In this document: positions 15,964-25,534 of the stretch, one piece after another | Layout of the letters: each line of letters begins with the position of its first letter | Numbering within the stretch: position 1 is the first letter of the stretch | Source of the DNA: Streptomyces sp. NBC_01591 | Lineage (GTDB): Bacteria; Actinomycetota; Actinomycetes; Streptomycetales; Streptomycetaceae | Length of the DNA: 64,000 bases | Direction: 5' to 3' | Assembly (NCBI RefSeq): GCF_035918155.1 | Contig: NZ_CP109327.1 | Location: 1,364,001 to 1,428,000, forward strand | Program-made: the position numbers and the translations under genes | The notes under the pieces: generated by a model | The model's input: only the letters and a program-made list of their open reading frames with translations | Database searches by the model: none | Told to the model about the DNA's origin: nothing

Positions 15964-18906
15964 TCACGAGGGCGGCGGCGTGCCCGGTGCCGTAACCCTG
16001 TGGCGGGCCACCAGGGTGGCGAGGGCCGCGCGGGACGGGACGCCCGTCTTGCGGTAGACGCAGGCGATGTGGCTCTCGACCGTGCGCGGACTGAGGCAGA
16101 GCCGGGAGGCCACGGCCTGGTTGGTGAGACCCTCTGCGACCAGTTCCGCTATCTCCCGTTCCCGTGAGGTCAGTTGGGCCAGCCCGGCGGCCGGTCCGGA
16201 CGGCTCCGCCGACCCGTCCGTGTCACCCAGCACCTCCGGACGCTGCTGGTCGGCCAGGGCGACCAGCAGCGTGGCCCCGCCCTCGGCGGCCTGCCGACGG
16301 GCACGGCGCCACATGGCGGCCGCGCCGGCGCCGTCACCGGCGGCCCTGGTGAACGCGGCGCCGAACAGCAGGCTCTGGGCCTCCCGGAGGGTCGCCCCGG
16401 ACAGCGCGCTCTCCCGGGCGGCTTCGGCGAACGCCCGTCCAGCCGCGGCCGGGTCCCCGCGGTGCGCCTCGATCCGGCCGAGGGCGCGCAGCGCCGCGGC
16501 CCGGCGGGTCGGCAGGTCGAGCTGTTCGGCCTCCTTGAGGGCGCGTTCGGCCGCGTGTTCGGCTTCTTCCGTCTCGCCGACGGCCAAGGCGGCGGCGACG
16601 AGCAGTTCCAGGAACTCGGGCCGCAGCGAGGGCTGCAATCGGGGCAGGTCCCTGCCGCCGCCCGCGTCCAGCAGGACGTCCCGTGCGCGGTGCGGGTCAC
16701 CGGCGCCCATCGCGGCGAAGGCGAGCAGAGACCGTGCCAGCGTGGACCACCAGCTCTCGCCCGTGCCCTCCGCCGCTGCCGCCGCCTCCTCCGCGGCGGC
16801 CAGGACGTCCGGATCGCCCGGCGGGCGGGCCTGCATGAGGAACAGGGACCGGATCGCGAGGGTGAAGCCGAGCAGTTCGCCGCTGCCCAGGGCACGGGCG
16901 ATGGTCGCGGCCTCGTCGGCCAGCTCCAGCGCCGTGGTGACCCGGCAGGTCAGGAAGTGGGCGTACGCCTTGCACAGCAGGAGCTGCGACAGGACGTAGA
17001 ACCGGCCGGTCCGCCGGGCGATCTCCGCACCGCGGTCGCTGTGCCGCTCGGCGTCCGTGTACCTGTCGAGCATCACCTCGGTCCAGGCCAGTCTGACCAG
17101 GGGCTCGCACAGCCCGGCGAGGTCGCCGTCGGTGAGCGCGTCCGCCAGCCCCGCCGTGGTCCGGGCGAGCCGACGGGCCTCCGCCGTGTCACCCTCGTAC
17201 GCCTCGCTCATGGCGGCCAGCGTCAGGGCGCCCATCTCGCCGAGTCCGTCACCCAGATCGCGGGCGCCGCGCAACGCCTCGGCCAGTTCTTCCCGTACGT
17301 CGGGGAAGCGGGCGACGAACTGCGCGCGGCAGCACCATTCGATGACGAGACCGATCCGCTGGGACGGTGACGGCCCGGGCCTCCGGTCCAGTTCGCGGCG
17401 CAGCAGCGCGTCGGCCTCGGCGTAGCGTCCGAGCTGACGCTCGATGACGGCGCACTGCACGACGGCGGAGGTACGGAGCGCGTCCTCGCCGTCCTCGCCG
17501 TCCTCGTTGCCGGCGGGCATGTCGATCACTCGGTGGAAGAGGTCTCTGCTCTTCCACAGCGCCCCGGTCGTGCCGAGCGCCCCGGCGCGCATCAGCATCA
17601 ACTCACGGCGTTTGTCGAGGTGTCCGGGGGTGTTGGGCAGGATCGCGAGGACGGCACCGAGCCAGTGGGCCGAGGCGGCCGGGGCCGTCACGGCGGTCTG
17701 TCCGGCGGCGCTGGTCAGGATCGCGGCGGCCTCCGGGTCCCAGCCGGTCAGTGAACGCTCGATGTGGTGCGCCCGCTCGGCGAGGGGTGCGCCGGCCTCG
17801 GCCAGTTCGGCCGCCGCCCTGCGGTGGAGCTCCTGCCGCCGCCAGGGATCGGTGCTGTCGTGGACCAGCGCCCGGATCAGCGGGTGGCGCAGTGCCAGAC
17901 GGCGTCCGGCCTGGTCCGTACGGATCAGATCGCGGCGCATCACCCCGCGCAGGGCCTCGACGACGTCGGGGACGGGTGAGCCGGTGAGAGCGGCGATGAG
18001 GTCGGCCGTGGCGTGGTCGCCGAGTACGGCGGCGGCTTCTACGGTGCTGCGCTCAATTGGGTCCAGAGGGGCGAGTTCGTCGAGTAGTAGTGCTTCCAGG
18101 CCCGCGGGCGGACCACCGTCCCGGACCGGGGGCCCGGGCAGCCGGGCGGTGCGATGGGCCGTCAGGAGCGCCAGGAAGTACAGCGGGTTGCCCTCGCTCG
18201 CGGCGTACATCTCGGCCGCACGCTGCTGCGGCAGGTCGCGGGCCAGTTCCTCGACGCAGTCCCGTTCGTCGAGCGGGCCGAGAGAGATCCGCAGCACCGC
18301 GCCGGTGTCGGCCCCGCGCGCCAGCGCCGTGGTGAGCGCCGCCGGGGCCTGGCGGTCGCGGCGCGACACGACGAGCAGGAAGGGGGCCTTCACGGGGTGC
18401 CGCACGAGGTGGTCGACGAGTTCCAGGGACGCCGGGTCCGCCCAGTGCAGGTCGTCGAGGACCACGACGAGCCGCGCGCCCCGGATGCGGCGCAGTGCGT
18501 CCGCGGTGGCCCGGTAGAGGCAGAAACGGTCCCTGTTCCACGGCTCGCCCGAGGGCTCGGCCCTCCCCCGCAGCACCGGAAGGAGCTCCCGCAGCGACGG
18601 GAACACTCTGAGCACCCGCTGGTCGAGGTCGGCGAACGCGTCGGCGAACGGCTGGAACGGGCTGTGCCGTTCGTACTCGGTGGCCCGGCCGCGCAGCACG
18701 GCCGCCCCGCGGCGGCGGGCGAGCGTACTGAACTCCGCCAGCAACCGGCTCTTGCCGATACCGGCCTCACCGGTGATGTCGACGAGGGCCGGGCCACCGG
18801 CTCCCATGTGCTGCAGGGCTGCGTCGAGCCGGCGGAGCTCGGCTGACCTGCTGACGAACGGCACGCTGTTCGTGCGCCTGCCCGATCCCCTGTACAACTC
18901 AACCAC
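15964..18906 (-). CDS. Large ATP-binding LuxR (LAL) family regulator
   Basis: This protein of about 980 residues has an N-terminal AAA-type ATPase domain with Walker A GEAGIGKS at 46-53 and Walker B LVVVLDDLHWADP near 150. A long TPR-like helical middle follows, with a C-terminal LuxR helix-turn-helix (LTSREREIAELVAEGLTNQA, then SPRTVESH). LAL regulators activate secondary-metabolite or catabolic operons in Streptomyces. No obvious target operon is adjacent. The start is one of two consecutive GTG codons (18909/18906); GAGGGAG upstream gives better spacing to the second. A further upstream frame to 18966 lacks a ribosome-binding site. Confidence 0.92.
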   Translation of the reverse strand: MVELYRGSGRRTNSVPFVSRSAELRRLDAALQHMGAGGPALVDITGEAGIGKSRLLAEFSTLARRRGAAVLRGRATEYERHSPFQPFADAFADLDQRVLRVFPSLRELLPVLRGRAEPSGEPWNRDRFCLYRATADALRRIRGARLVVVLDDLHWADPASLELVDHLVRHPVKAPFLLVVSRRDRQAPAALTTALARGADTGAVLRISLGPLDERDCVEELARDLPQQRAAEMYAASEGNPLYFLALLTAHRTARLPGPPVRDGGPPAGLEALLLDELAPLDPIERSTVEAAAVLGDHATADLIAALTGSPVPDVVEALRGVMRRDLIRTDQAGRRLALRHPLIRALVHDSTDPWRRQELHRRAAAELAEAGAPLAERAHHIERSLTGWDPEAAAILTSAAGQTAVTAPAASAHWLGAVLAILPNTPGHLDKRRELMLMRAGALGTTGALWKSRDLFHRVIDMPAGNEDGEDGEDALRTSAVVQCAVIERQLGRYAEADALLRRELDRRPGPSPSQRIGLVIEWCCRAQFVARFPDVREELAEALRGARDLGDGLGEMGALTLAAMSEAYEGDTAEARRLARTTAGLADALTDGDLAGLCEPLVRLAWTEVMLDRYTDAERHSDRGAEIARRTGRFYVLSQLLLCKAYAHFLTCRVTTALELADEAATIARALGSGELLGFTLAIRSLFLMQARPPGDPDVLAAAEEAAAAAEGTGESWWSTLARSLLAFAAMGAGDPHRARDVLLDAGGGRDLPRLQPSLRPEFLELLVAAALAVGETEEAEHAAERALKEAEQLDLPTRRAAALRALGRIEAHRGDPAAAGRAFAEAARESALSGATLREAQSLLFGAAFTRAAGDGAGAAAMWRRARRQAAEGGATLLVALADQQRPEVLGDTDGSAEPSGPAAGLAQLTSREREIAELVAEGLTNQAVASRLCLSPRTVESHIACVYRKTGVPSRAALATLVARHRVTAPGTPPPS

Positions 18907-19159
18907 CACGATCTCCCTCGGAACGAACGCCGCCACGGCACGCCAGGGCCCCGGTGGCAACGACACGGGGCTGGGCGACTGTCGCTGTCAGGCAGCGTTC
19001 TACAGCACGAGTACGACAACGCTGCCCCTTTGTGGCGGGCTCGGCCCGCGCCGGTCAGGGGCGCATGGTGACCGACGTACGGGCAGCACGTCACACTGCT
19101 GACCAGTCGCTACGGGACACCCCGACGGCTCCGTAGTAGGTCCTGACCGTTCGAAGCCG

Positions 19160-20387
19160 CGCTGGCAGCCGGGATGCCCGTCCTGCGCGACACACCCGGG
19201 CCGCACCTGGCGGCCTCCGCGGACTAGGTGGCACGGCTGCGGGCCCGGCCCGCGGAGGTCACCGAACTCGACCTTGCGACGCACCGGGCCCTGCGGCAGG
19301 ACCCGGAACGGGTGCCGCACTGCGCAGGCTCCGGCTCGCGGGCCGGTGGTCCGGCGCTGACCGGCTGCTGGCACGGCTCGGCGAGCTTCCGCATCTGGAG
19401 GAACTCGACATCTCGAACATGGCGCTGGCACAACTGCCCGCGGAGATCTGCCTGCTGCGTGGCCTGCAGGTGCTGAACATCGCCGACAACCCCCTGCGGG
19501 CCCTGCCCGACCAGCTCGGTGACCTCTCCGAGCTGCGGGTACTGCGTACCTGGAAGCTGTCGTGCCCTCTCCCCGACGCCCTGTCCCGGTTGCCCGCCCT
19601 CGAAGAACTCGACCTGTCATGGCTGCACCCGGCACCGGCCGACCGCGTCGAGGCCGACCCGAAGCTCGTCCCGTTCCCGCGACTCGCCACCCGGTTACCA
19701 GGATTGCGCAGGCTCAACCTGTCGGTGGCAGTGCTGGATTCGGTCCCCGACGACCTGCTGCTCGCCACCGCGCTGGAGGAGCTGAACCTCGACAGCGCCC
19801 TGGGCCGGGTGGAGCGGCTGCCCGACCTGTCACGGCTGCCACGACTGCGCGTCCTGCGTATGAACGGCAACAGCGGCAACGCCGACCACTCCCCCGGCCA
19901 CCGCCTGCTCGACCGCGTGTGGGCGATCACCACGCTCGAAGAGCTGGAAATCAGCCGCTGGGGCGAGCAGACCCGGTACAAAGAACGGACCGGAAGCAGG
20001 AAAGGGATCCGGCCGCCCTTGACCCTGCCGGACGACGCCTTCGCCCGGCTGTCCCGCCTGCGGGTACTGGACCTGGGGTTCAACGGCCTGACGACGCTGC
20101 CCGAGTAGTTCTACGCGCTCACCGAACTCGAGGACGTCACCATCGACTTCGGCCTTCTGGACCCGCCCGTCCGGCAGCGGCTCGCCGCCCTCGCCCGCAG
20201 CGAGCCCGACAACCCCACCCGCGACTGGATCCGCGCCGTACAGGTCAAGCTGTTCCTCAAGGCGGACCGTACGGACGACGCCTACCAGGCCGCCAACCGG
20301 ACCCTCGCCCGCCGCCCGGACTTCCGCGGCCTCACCGACGTCGCCGCCTCAGCCGGCTACCGGACCTGGCGAGGCGACGCCGCCTGA
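19160..20387 (+). pseudogene. Dead paralogue of the leucine-rich-repeat gene at 11023-13374
   Basis: The frames here match the LRR protein at 11023-13374 over most of its repeat region: LRVLRTWKLSCPLPDALSRL against LEVLRAARLTCPLPDTLARL, then LPDDAFARLSRLRVLDLGFN, and the tail RTDDAYQAANRTLARRPDF. There are at least three lesions. They are a TAG at 19225, a frameshift near 19317, and a TAG at 20106 that replaces the TCG serine codon of the intact copy (LPE-stop-FYAL against LPESFFGL). The TPR region is also mostly deleted, and the 5' third is absent. The gene cannot make the full protein. Confidence 0.85.
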
Positions 20388-20639
20388 CGGCGCGTTGAGG
20401 CCGCCGACGGCTTCCCGTCAGTCCCGTCGGCCCACCACCGGTGCCCGCCGCGTGCGGCACCACCGGAACGAGACCGCAAGAAGACCCCAAGATGAATGGA
20501 GCAGAGCGTTGATACACGACAGCCTGGCGATCCTCCGCCGCGCCGCCGGGGACGGAACCGTCACGATCTCGGCATCGGAGCCTGCCTCGGCCGAGGCCGT
20601 AGCGAACCGGGAAACGGGCCTTGAGCCGCACTTCGGGCC

Positions 20640-20948
20640 GTGCTTGCGGGCGCGGATGGGCGGTTGGTGGATCCGGGGTTTCTGGTGAATGCCGACCCGG
20701 AGGAGTTGCTGGGGCTGGTGGATGCGGCTTCGGGGCCTGTTGGGCGGCTGGTGGGGGCGGTGTACCGGCGTCCGGTCGCCGTCACCGGCAGCGGGGACGG
20801 GACGGTGCGCGTGTGGGACCTGACCACCGGCCGGCCGTCCGGACCGGAGTTGGTGTTCCCTGCGGAGGTGTACGCGGTGGCTGTCACTTTGGATGGCCGG
20901 CTGGTGGTGGGGTTCGGCCATGAGGTGGCGGTGCTGGCCCGCTGCTGA
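20640..20948 (+). pseudogene. C-terminal WD40-repeat remnant
   Basis: The frame encodes VAVTGSGDGTVRVWDLTTGR and VYAVAVTLDGRLVVGFG, which are the last one or two blades of a WD40 beta-propeller. This is the usual C-terminus of the large ATPase/WD40 proteins of Streptomyces. No start-proximal domain is present, so it is a tail fragment. It follows the LRR relic on the same strand with about 250 bp between them. An unassigned frame in that interval (20510-20630) may be more of the same gene out of phase. Confidence 0.65.
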
Positions 20949-20969
20949 CCAGGCCCCGCGCGGTGCACC

Positions 20970-21650
20970 CCGGGGGTGTCCCACACAGTGTTCTCATAAG
21001 CGGCGGTGCGGGCGTACGTCCCAGCGGTGGGACGAACGCCCGAACCTCCGCCCATGAACCCCGCCTGTCCGCGCACGATCGATCCATCCGGCCGAATCCT
21101 GGTCCGCGGGCCGGTATCGCTGGTGCCCTTCGAGGCCACGATGACCTCGGCGACGCCATCACGGAATGGCCGAACGGCCCTGAACTTGGTGCCGTACGGG
21201 ATCCGCCAGGTGCCCGACCTGTCTATCAGCCCGTACACGCCGTGAACACCGCAGCATACGCCGGGGCCCACCCAGAACAGGTCGAGGTCTTCGGTGGTGT
21301 ACGCGGCCTGGTCGTAGGAGCCGCCCAGCGAGTATCCGAGCAGGCAGTAAGGATCATCTGGGTCAATGCCAGCCATGCGCGGCTCTTCGACACCCTTGCC
21401 GTAAGCCATTCGCAGTTCGGCTACCTTCGCATCGTCGAACTCGGCGATGTGCTGCTCGTGCCGATCCATCTCCGCGTTGAACCATTCGGTGAACGTACCC
21501 GCCACGTCCTCGGGCGCACCGTCAGAACCGATCCACACGGCGATCTTGTCCTCGTCCCCGGCTGGACCGAACGAGTAGCCCGCGTAATCGGGCAAGTCCC
21601 AGCTGGCGAAGAGCGCGTGCGGACACCGGGTTGGCTGGTCCTTGACAGGA
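20970..21650 (-). pseudogene. WG-repeat-like hypothetical protein fragment
   Basis: A long minus-strand frame contains a protein-like core. It includes FASWDLPDYAGYSFGPAGDE, DPDDPYCLLGYSLGGSYDQA and GLIDRSGTWRIPYGTKFRAV. The last part (GLIDRSGTWRIPYG, ADGS-type turns) recalls WG/beta-repeat proteins. The frame has no credible start codon with a ribosome-binding site, and on its 3' side it runs antisense to the WD40 remnant, so both ends appear truncated. The family name is tentative. The next stretch, 21651-21978, holds no supported gene. Confidence 0.45.
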
Positions 21651-21978
21651 CGGCGGCGCTCCGGGCGGGGTCGAAGTCCTGTACACCGGGTCGATCGCGG
21701 GAAGGGTGGGCGTTGGCGAGTGCGGCCGCTGCCGGACGTCGGCAGGGAAGCAGTCGCACTGCCGACGCAGCGGCGGGGCAACTCGTCGCTGTCTCGGGCT
21801 CCGTGCCTCCACGGCTATGCGGAGCCCGCGGACGCGGGCCGGACGGCTCGGCTCTGAAAGGGGCCGCAACGCGAGTGCCAGAAATCATCTCAATGGGTGA
21901 CGTCACCTGCGGGGGTGCACTGCCACTTTCAGATGCCTCGGTCACTTTCAGGCGGTGGTTGACCAGGCGTGACTCATC

Positions 21979-22263
21979 GTGGCCCTCGGCCAGCTGCTCA
22001 CGACTCGAGACCTCCGTGAGGCCTCGTACTCCCTGCAGCGGAAGCTGAAGCTGCGGAAGGTCCAGCTCTACGACGCGCGTCACTGGTGCCTCACGTTTCT
22101 CGCCGTCAACGGCGTGCCGGACATCATCCTCGCCGTATGGGTCGGGCATGCCAACGCCAATTTCACCAAGCGGGTGTACGTCCATCCGAGCCACGAGGAC
22201 CTCCGCGTCGCCTCGGACCGCCTCACTTCTCTACTCGGTTTCAGTGAGGGCGAAGCAGCCTGA
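21979..22263 (+). pseudogene. C-terminal remnant of a tyrosine integrase
   Basis: Ninety-four residues remain. They contain the integrase box VQLYDARHWCLTFLAVNGVP, then GHANANFTKRVYVHPS, which carries the catalytic His-x-x-Arg-like region, the second His (WVGHAN) and the tyrosine nucleophile (VYVHP). The core-binding and N-terminal catalytic parts are absent, so it cannot recombine. Integrase tails like this usually mark the edge of an integrated element. The 16-bp repeat that follows at 22318 also occurs at 5399. Confidence 0.8.
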
Positions 22264-22317
22264 TGATCAAGACGTCTAGAGATTGTGAGACATCCGCCCT
22301 CAGCGAACAGCCAAAAT

Positions 22318-22333
22318 AGCCTCTGACCTGGGA
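22318..22333. repeat. 16-bp element after the integrase remnant (inverted copy at 5399-5414)
   Basis: AGCCTCTGACCTGGGA lies 55 bp after the integrase stop. Its exact reverse complement is at 5399-5414. It may be half of the hairpin that often ends Streptomyces integrase genes. It is the right-hand boundary marker of the pseudogene-rich island. Confidence 0.65.
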
Positions 22334-22443
22334 CTTTCGTGGATCACCAGGATCGCGCTCCCATCATAACCTTCTGTACGTCCTGTACATTTTTTACGGA
22401 AGCTTGCAGACCCCCGTGCAGACCCCGCAGGAGAGGCATCGCC

Positions 22444-23082
22444 ATGCTGTTCCGTCCCACCGCCCGTCACGTACTGCCCGAGTTCACCGAGCGCACCACC
22501 AACGGGAGCCGCACCCTCGACCCGTACTCCAAGCTGCTCGCCGAGCGGATCGTCTTCCTCGGCACCCCGGTGGACGACACCGCGGCCACCGATCTGATCG
22601 CGCAGTTCATGTACCTGGAACACGACGCCCCGGACCGGCCCGTATCGCTCTACATCAACTCCCCCGGCGGCTCGTTCGGGGCCATGGCCGCGATCTACGA
22701 CACGATGCAGTACCTCGCCTGCGAGGTGGAGACCTACTGCCTCGGCCAGGCCGGTTCCTGCGCCTCCGCGCTGCTCGCCGCGGGCGCTCCCGGCCGGCGG
22801 CACGCACTGCCCGGCGCGAGGGTCGTCGTGCGGCAGCCCGAGCTCACCGAGCCGGTGCAGGGCCAACCGTCCGATCTGGAGATCGAAGCGCAGGAACTGG
22901 AACGGGTCCGCAGGATGCTCATCGCCCTGTTGGCCCGTCACACGGGCCGCGACGCCGAGCAGATCGCCGACGACACCGAACGCGACCTCATTCTCGACGC
23001 GGCGGGTGCCAAGGCGTACGGACTGGTGGACCACGTCCTGGAGAACCGGAATTCCTCACTCCCCCCGCACGGCGCGAGGTGA
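22444..23082 (+). CDS. ClpP-like protein with catalytic histidine replaced by arginine
   Basis: This 212-residue protein has the full ClpP fold signatures: [22 protein letters not shown], and a long C-terminal helix with DTERD and AYGLVDHVL. The nucleophile is present (Ser105 in GQAGSCAS) and so is the acid (Asp177). The catalytic histidine normally found in the V-x-I-H-Q-P motif is Arg130 here (VVVRQPE, codon CGG), so peptidase activity should be lost. It resembles the ClpP3 type of Streptomyces. It may be a regulatory subunit of a mixed ClpP ring. The ATG has GGAGAGG 8 nt upstream. A CTGTAC direct repeat (22374, 22383) lies in the promoter region. Confidence 0.88.
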   Translation: MLFRPTARHVLPEFTERTTNGSRTLDPYSKLLAERIVFLGTPVDDTAATDLIAQFMYLEHDAPDRPVSLYINSPGGSFGAMAAIYDTMQYLACEVETYCLGQAGSCASALLAAGAPGRRHALPGARVVVRQPELTEPVQGQPSDLEIEAQELERVRRMLIALLARHTGRDAEQIADDTERDLILDAAGAKAYGLVDHVLENRNSSLPPHGAR

Positions 23083-23089
23083 ACACCCG

Positions 23090-23398
23090 ATGCAGCCGCC
23101 GGAGTTCCCGCCGCTTCCCGCACTGACGTGCGCCGAGGGGGAGTTCATCGACCGCTACCTCGAAGTCCTCGACCAGGTCGGCCGGATCAACCCGGCCCGT
23201 GGCAGCGACACCTACGGCGCGCTGCGCGCCGCACAGGCCCTTGTCTCGCAGGCAGGGGCACTGCGGGACGCCCTCGCGTTGATGCACGAGCGCGGCGAGG
23301 CACGGATCCACGCCGCCACACTCGCCCGGGCGCTGCGCGTACTGGACGGGGAACGGCGGGCCGGACGCGTCACCGTACCCCCCGCTCCGGCGAGTTGA
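23090..23398 (+). CDS. Hypothetical protein downstream of the ClpP paralogue
   Basis: This 102-residue, mostly helical protein starts MQPPEFPPLPALTCAEGEFI. Its ATG is 7 nt after the ClpP-like stop, with GAGGTGA overlapping that gene's end, so the two form an operon. A central QAGALRDALALMHERGEAR helix pair is visible, with no catalytic motif or membrane segment. I do not recognise the family. The tight coupling suggests a partner of the ClpP-like protein, but that is inferred from position only. Confidence 0.65.
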   Translation: MQPPEFPPLPALTCAEGEFIDRYLEVLDQVGRINPARGSDTYGALRAAQALVSQAGALRDALALMHERGEARIHAATLARALRVLDGERRAGRVTVPPAPAS

Positions 23399-23787
23399 CC
23401 GACTTCCGCGCTCCGCGCGCACGGCTGGGTTCGGCCAACTCCCTTCGTCCCGGCATCCGGCGGCCTTCACCCAACTCCCGTACCCGACACGCCCGACGCG
23501 TCCATGGAAAATCCTCGCTCGTTCGGCGTAGGGAGTCCCCCTCACGAGGGATGGCTCAATTTGCGTTTTCCGCGTGGACAGTGGGCGGAATCCACCCTTC
23601 CGCCCCTGGTACGGAAGCGGCCCGAATCACCGGCGGAGCGTCGAAAATCATCATGTCCACCCGAACGGATCAGTCGTGAGGAGCCTCACATATCCCTGTT
23701 TCAGCTCGGAAATCCGGCAGTCGGTGAGTCAAGATCCCTGGGACGACAAGCCCCCGCCACCGCGGCGGGGCGGTCCGGGCGGACGCC
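23399..23787. other. Intergenic stretch upstream of the riboswitch
   Basis: No protein-like frame is seen. The right end should contain the promoter that drives the riboswitch leader; I could not identify it with confidence. The short frames here are rich in arginine and proline, as random high-GC sequence gives. Confidence 0.4.
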
Positions 23788-23962
23788 GAGTCCTGCCGCC
23801 GCCCGGATGCCTGGTCGACATAAGTGGATCGGCAGGAGTGGAGGACCCGAGCACCACGGGTCGACCTGAACACCGGTCGACCCTCGGGGTGAAGCCGCCG
23901 CACGCGGCCGGGCAACTTCGCCAGCCCGAACCCGACAGGTCATCCTTCACAGGCGGCTGACG
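23788..23962 (+). promoter_or_regulatory. c-di-AMP (ydaO/yuaA) riboswitch
   Basis: The leader carries the ydaO core signatures: CTCGGGGTGAAGCCG, then GGCCGGGCAACTTCGCCAGC and CCGAACCCGACAGG, and closes with GGCGGCTGACGAAGG just before the start codon. A TGCCGCC segment near 23793 can pair with GGCGGCT near 23955 to form P1. In actinobacteria this class binds cyclic di-AMP and turns off cell-wall hydrolase and Rpf-type genes, which fits the NlpC/P60 gene that follows 12 nt later. The ends are approximate. Confidence 0.82.
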
Positions 23963-23973
23963 AAGGGTTGCGC

Positions 23974-24447
23974 ATGACTGCGCAGGTTCATGTCCCGTCT
24001 CTGCTCGTCCGGGCCGGTACGGCCTCGGTTCTGACGCTCGCCGCCGTCGGCGGCACCATGTTCGTCCCGGGCGCCACGACGGATGCCCAGGCGGCGACTC
24101 TGTCGATGAAGGCGCTCAACATCGCGGCCTCGAAGAAGGGCTCGCCGTACAGATGGGGGGCCACCGGCCCCAACCGCTTCGACTGCTCGGGGCTGACGCT
24201 CTATTCGTTCAAAAAGGCGGGCAAGAAGCTCCCCCGCACGGCCCAGCAGCAGTACAACCGGACCCGCCATGTCTCGGCCTCGCACAGGAAACGCGGCGAC
24301 CTGGTCTTCTTCCATTATGGCCGCAGCGTCTACCACGTGGGGATCTACGCCGGTAAGGGCAAGATCTGGCACTCGCCGAGGACCGGCGCGGTGGTCCGGC
24401 TGGAGAGGATCTGGACCAAGAGCGTCTATTACGGGCGGGTCCGCTGA
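23974..24447 (+). CDS. Secreted NlpC/P60 peptidoglycan endopeptidase
   Basis: This 157-residue protein has a signal peptide (hydrophobic ASVLTLAAVGGTMFV, then AQAA) and a compact NlpC/P60 domain. The catalytic cysteine is in RFDCSGLTLYSF, the histidine in YHVGIYAGKG, and the third polar residue in the WHSP segment. It should cut peptide stems of peptidoglycan outside the cell. A GAAGGG ribosome-binding site overlaps the end of the upstream c-di-AMP riboswitch, which probably represses it when the second messenger is high. A TTG at 23968 is a possible alternative start. Confidence 0.93.
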   Translation: MTAQVHVPSLLVRAGTASVLTLAAVGGTMFVPGATTDAQAATLSMKALNIAASKKGSPYRWGATGPNRFDCSGLTLYSFKKAGKKLPRTAQQQYNRTRHVSASHRKRGDLVFFHYGRSVYHVGIYAGKGKIWHSPRTGAVVRLERIWTKSVYYGRVR

Positions 24448-24536
24448 GGCGGGGCCCGTCGGCGGATCGAGGCCGCGTCCCCGGCCCTGCTCCGCCGGAC
24501 AGGCCCTGCTGCCCCGGCCGCTGGCCCCTTCCGCGC

Positions 24537-24733
24537 TCAGTGCAGCAGGGGACCGGTCACCAGCATCAGGCCCAACGCGGCGAGCGCCGCGCCGCTGCCG
24601 CCCTCGATGGCGCGCGCGGTACGCGGCCGGCGCAGCCACCGGCCCAGCCGGTCCACGAGGAGCGCCACGGCGGGGAACCAGACCAGCGCCAGCGCCAGCG
24701 CCACGACGATCGTCGCGAGCAGCAGGGGCCCGG
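24537..24733 (-). pseudogene. C-terminal remnant of a LysE-type exporter
   Basis: On the minus strand a frame reads LLLATIVVALALALVWFPAV, then ALLVDRLGRWLRRPRTARAI and LAALGLMLVTGPLLH before its stop. This is the last two helices and basic loop of a LysE/RhtB amino-acid exporter. The first two thirds, including the start, are absent. The break abuts the truncated LysR gene, so one deletion removed the shared promoter and both 5' parts. The region 24448-24536 holds nothing else. Confidence 0.75.
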
Positions 24734-25501
24734 CTCACAGCCGCGGGCGAGCTGCTGGCCGGACGCGCCCGGCGCGCCCTCGACGAGATGGACCAGGCAC
24801 GCCATGAGCTGGCCCGCCTCTCCGGGCTCTCCGGCGGACGTCTGCGGGTCGGCACGTTCACCACGGCCGGCATGCATCTGCTGCCGCCGGTGCTGAGCGC
24901 CTTCCGGCGCGCCCACCCGGATGTAGAGCTGGCGGTGACCGAGTACGAACCGCCCCAGGGCGTCGCCGCGGTGGCCGCGGGCGAGGTCGATCTGGCGCTG
25001 ACTCATGTGTACGAGCCGACTGCCGCCGTGGCCTGGCCCGCCGGGGTCTTCGCCGAACCGCTGCTGGTCGAGGAGCTGGTCCTCATCACGGCGGTCGGTC
25101 AGATGCTGTCCGAAGGCAGCGGGAGACTGCCGGTGACGGAGCTGGCGGGACGGCCGCTGATCAGCAGCGCGCCGACGCATCCGCCGCGCCGTGGGGTCGA
25201 GCAGGCGCTGGCCGAGGCCGGGGCGACACCCGCCGTGGTCTGCGAGTCGCCCGGCTACGCACTGGTGTGCGCCCTGGTCAGTGCGGGTATCGGGATGGCG
25301 GTCGTCCCGGAGATGGTCGCCGCGATGTCGCCGACGCCGCTGTCGGTACGGCGGCTGGATCCCGCTTCCTTCCGGCGGACGATCTCGGTGGTGCACCGCG
25401 GTGACCGGGCGAGCGCCGCCGCGGCGACGTTCCAGGCCCTGTTGCGCAGTGGGTTCGGGCGGTCGGCGTCGGCGCAGCGGCCGGGCGGCGAAGCCGGGTG
25501 A
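24728..25501 (+). pseudogene. LysR-type regulator without its DNA-binding domain
   Basis: The frame begins in the linker helix (ARLTAAGELLAGRARRALDE) and then carries a complete LysR substrate-binding domain (GRLRVGTFTTAGMHLLPPVL, then VDLALTHVY, GIGMAVVPEM). The N-terminal winged helix-turn-helix is missing and no start codon with a ribosome-binding site precedes the frame. It therefore cannot act as a LysR regulator. The divergent LysE fragment on the other side has lost its 5' end as well. Confidence 0.8.
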
Positions 25502-25534
25502 CCGCGCGGGCGGGCGGCCACCGGAACGCGCTGG

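Noticed and set aside
5399..22333. Reading the 16-bp element as attL/attR of one element
   Set aside because: The copies are inverted and a third partial copy lies outside at 47418, so a simple integration event does not fit.
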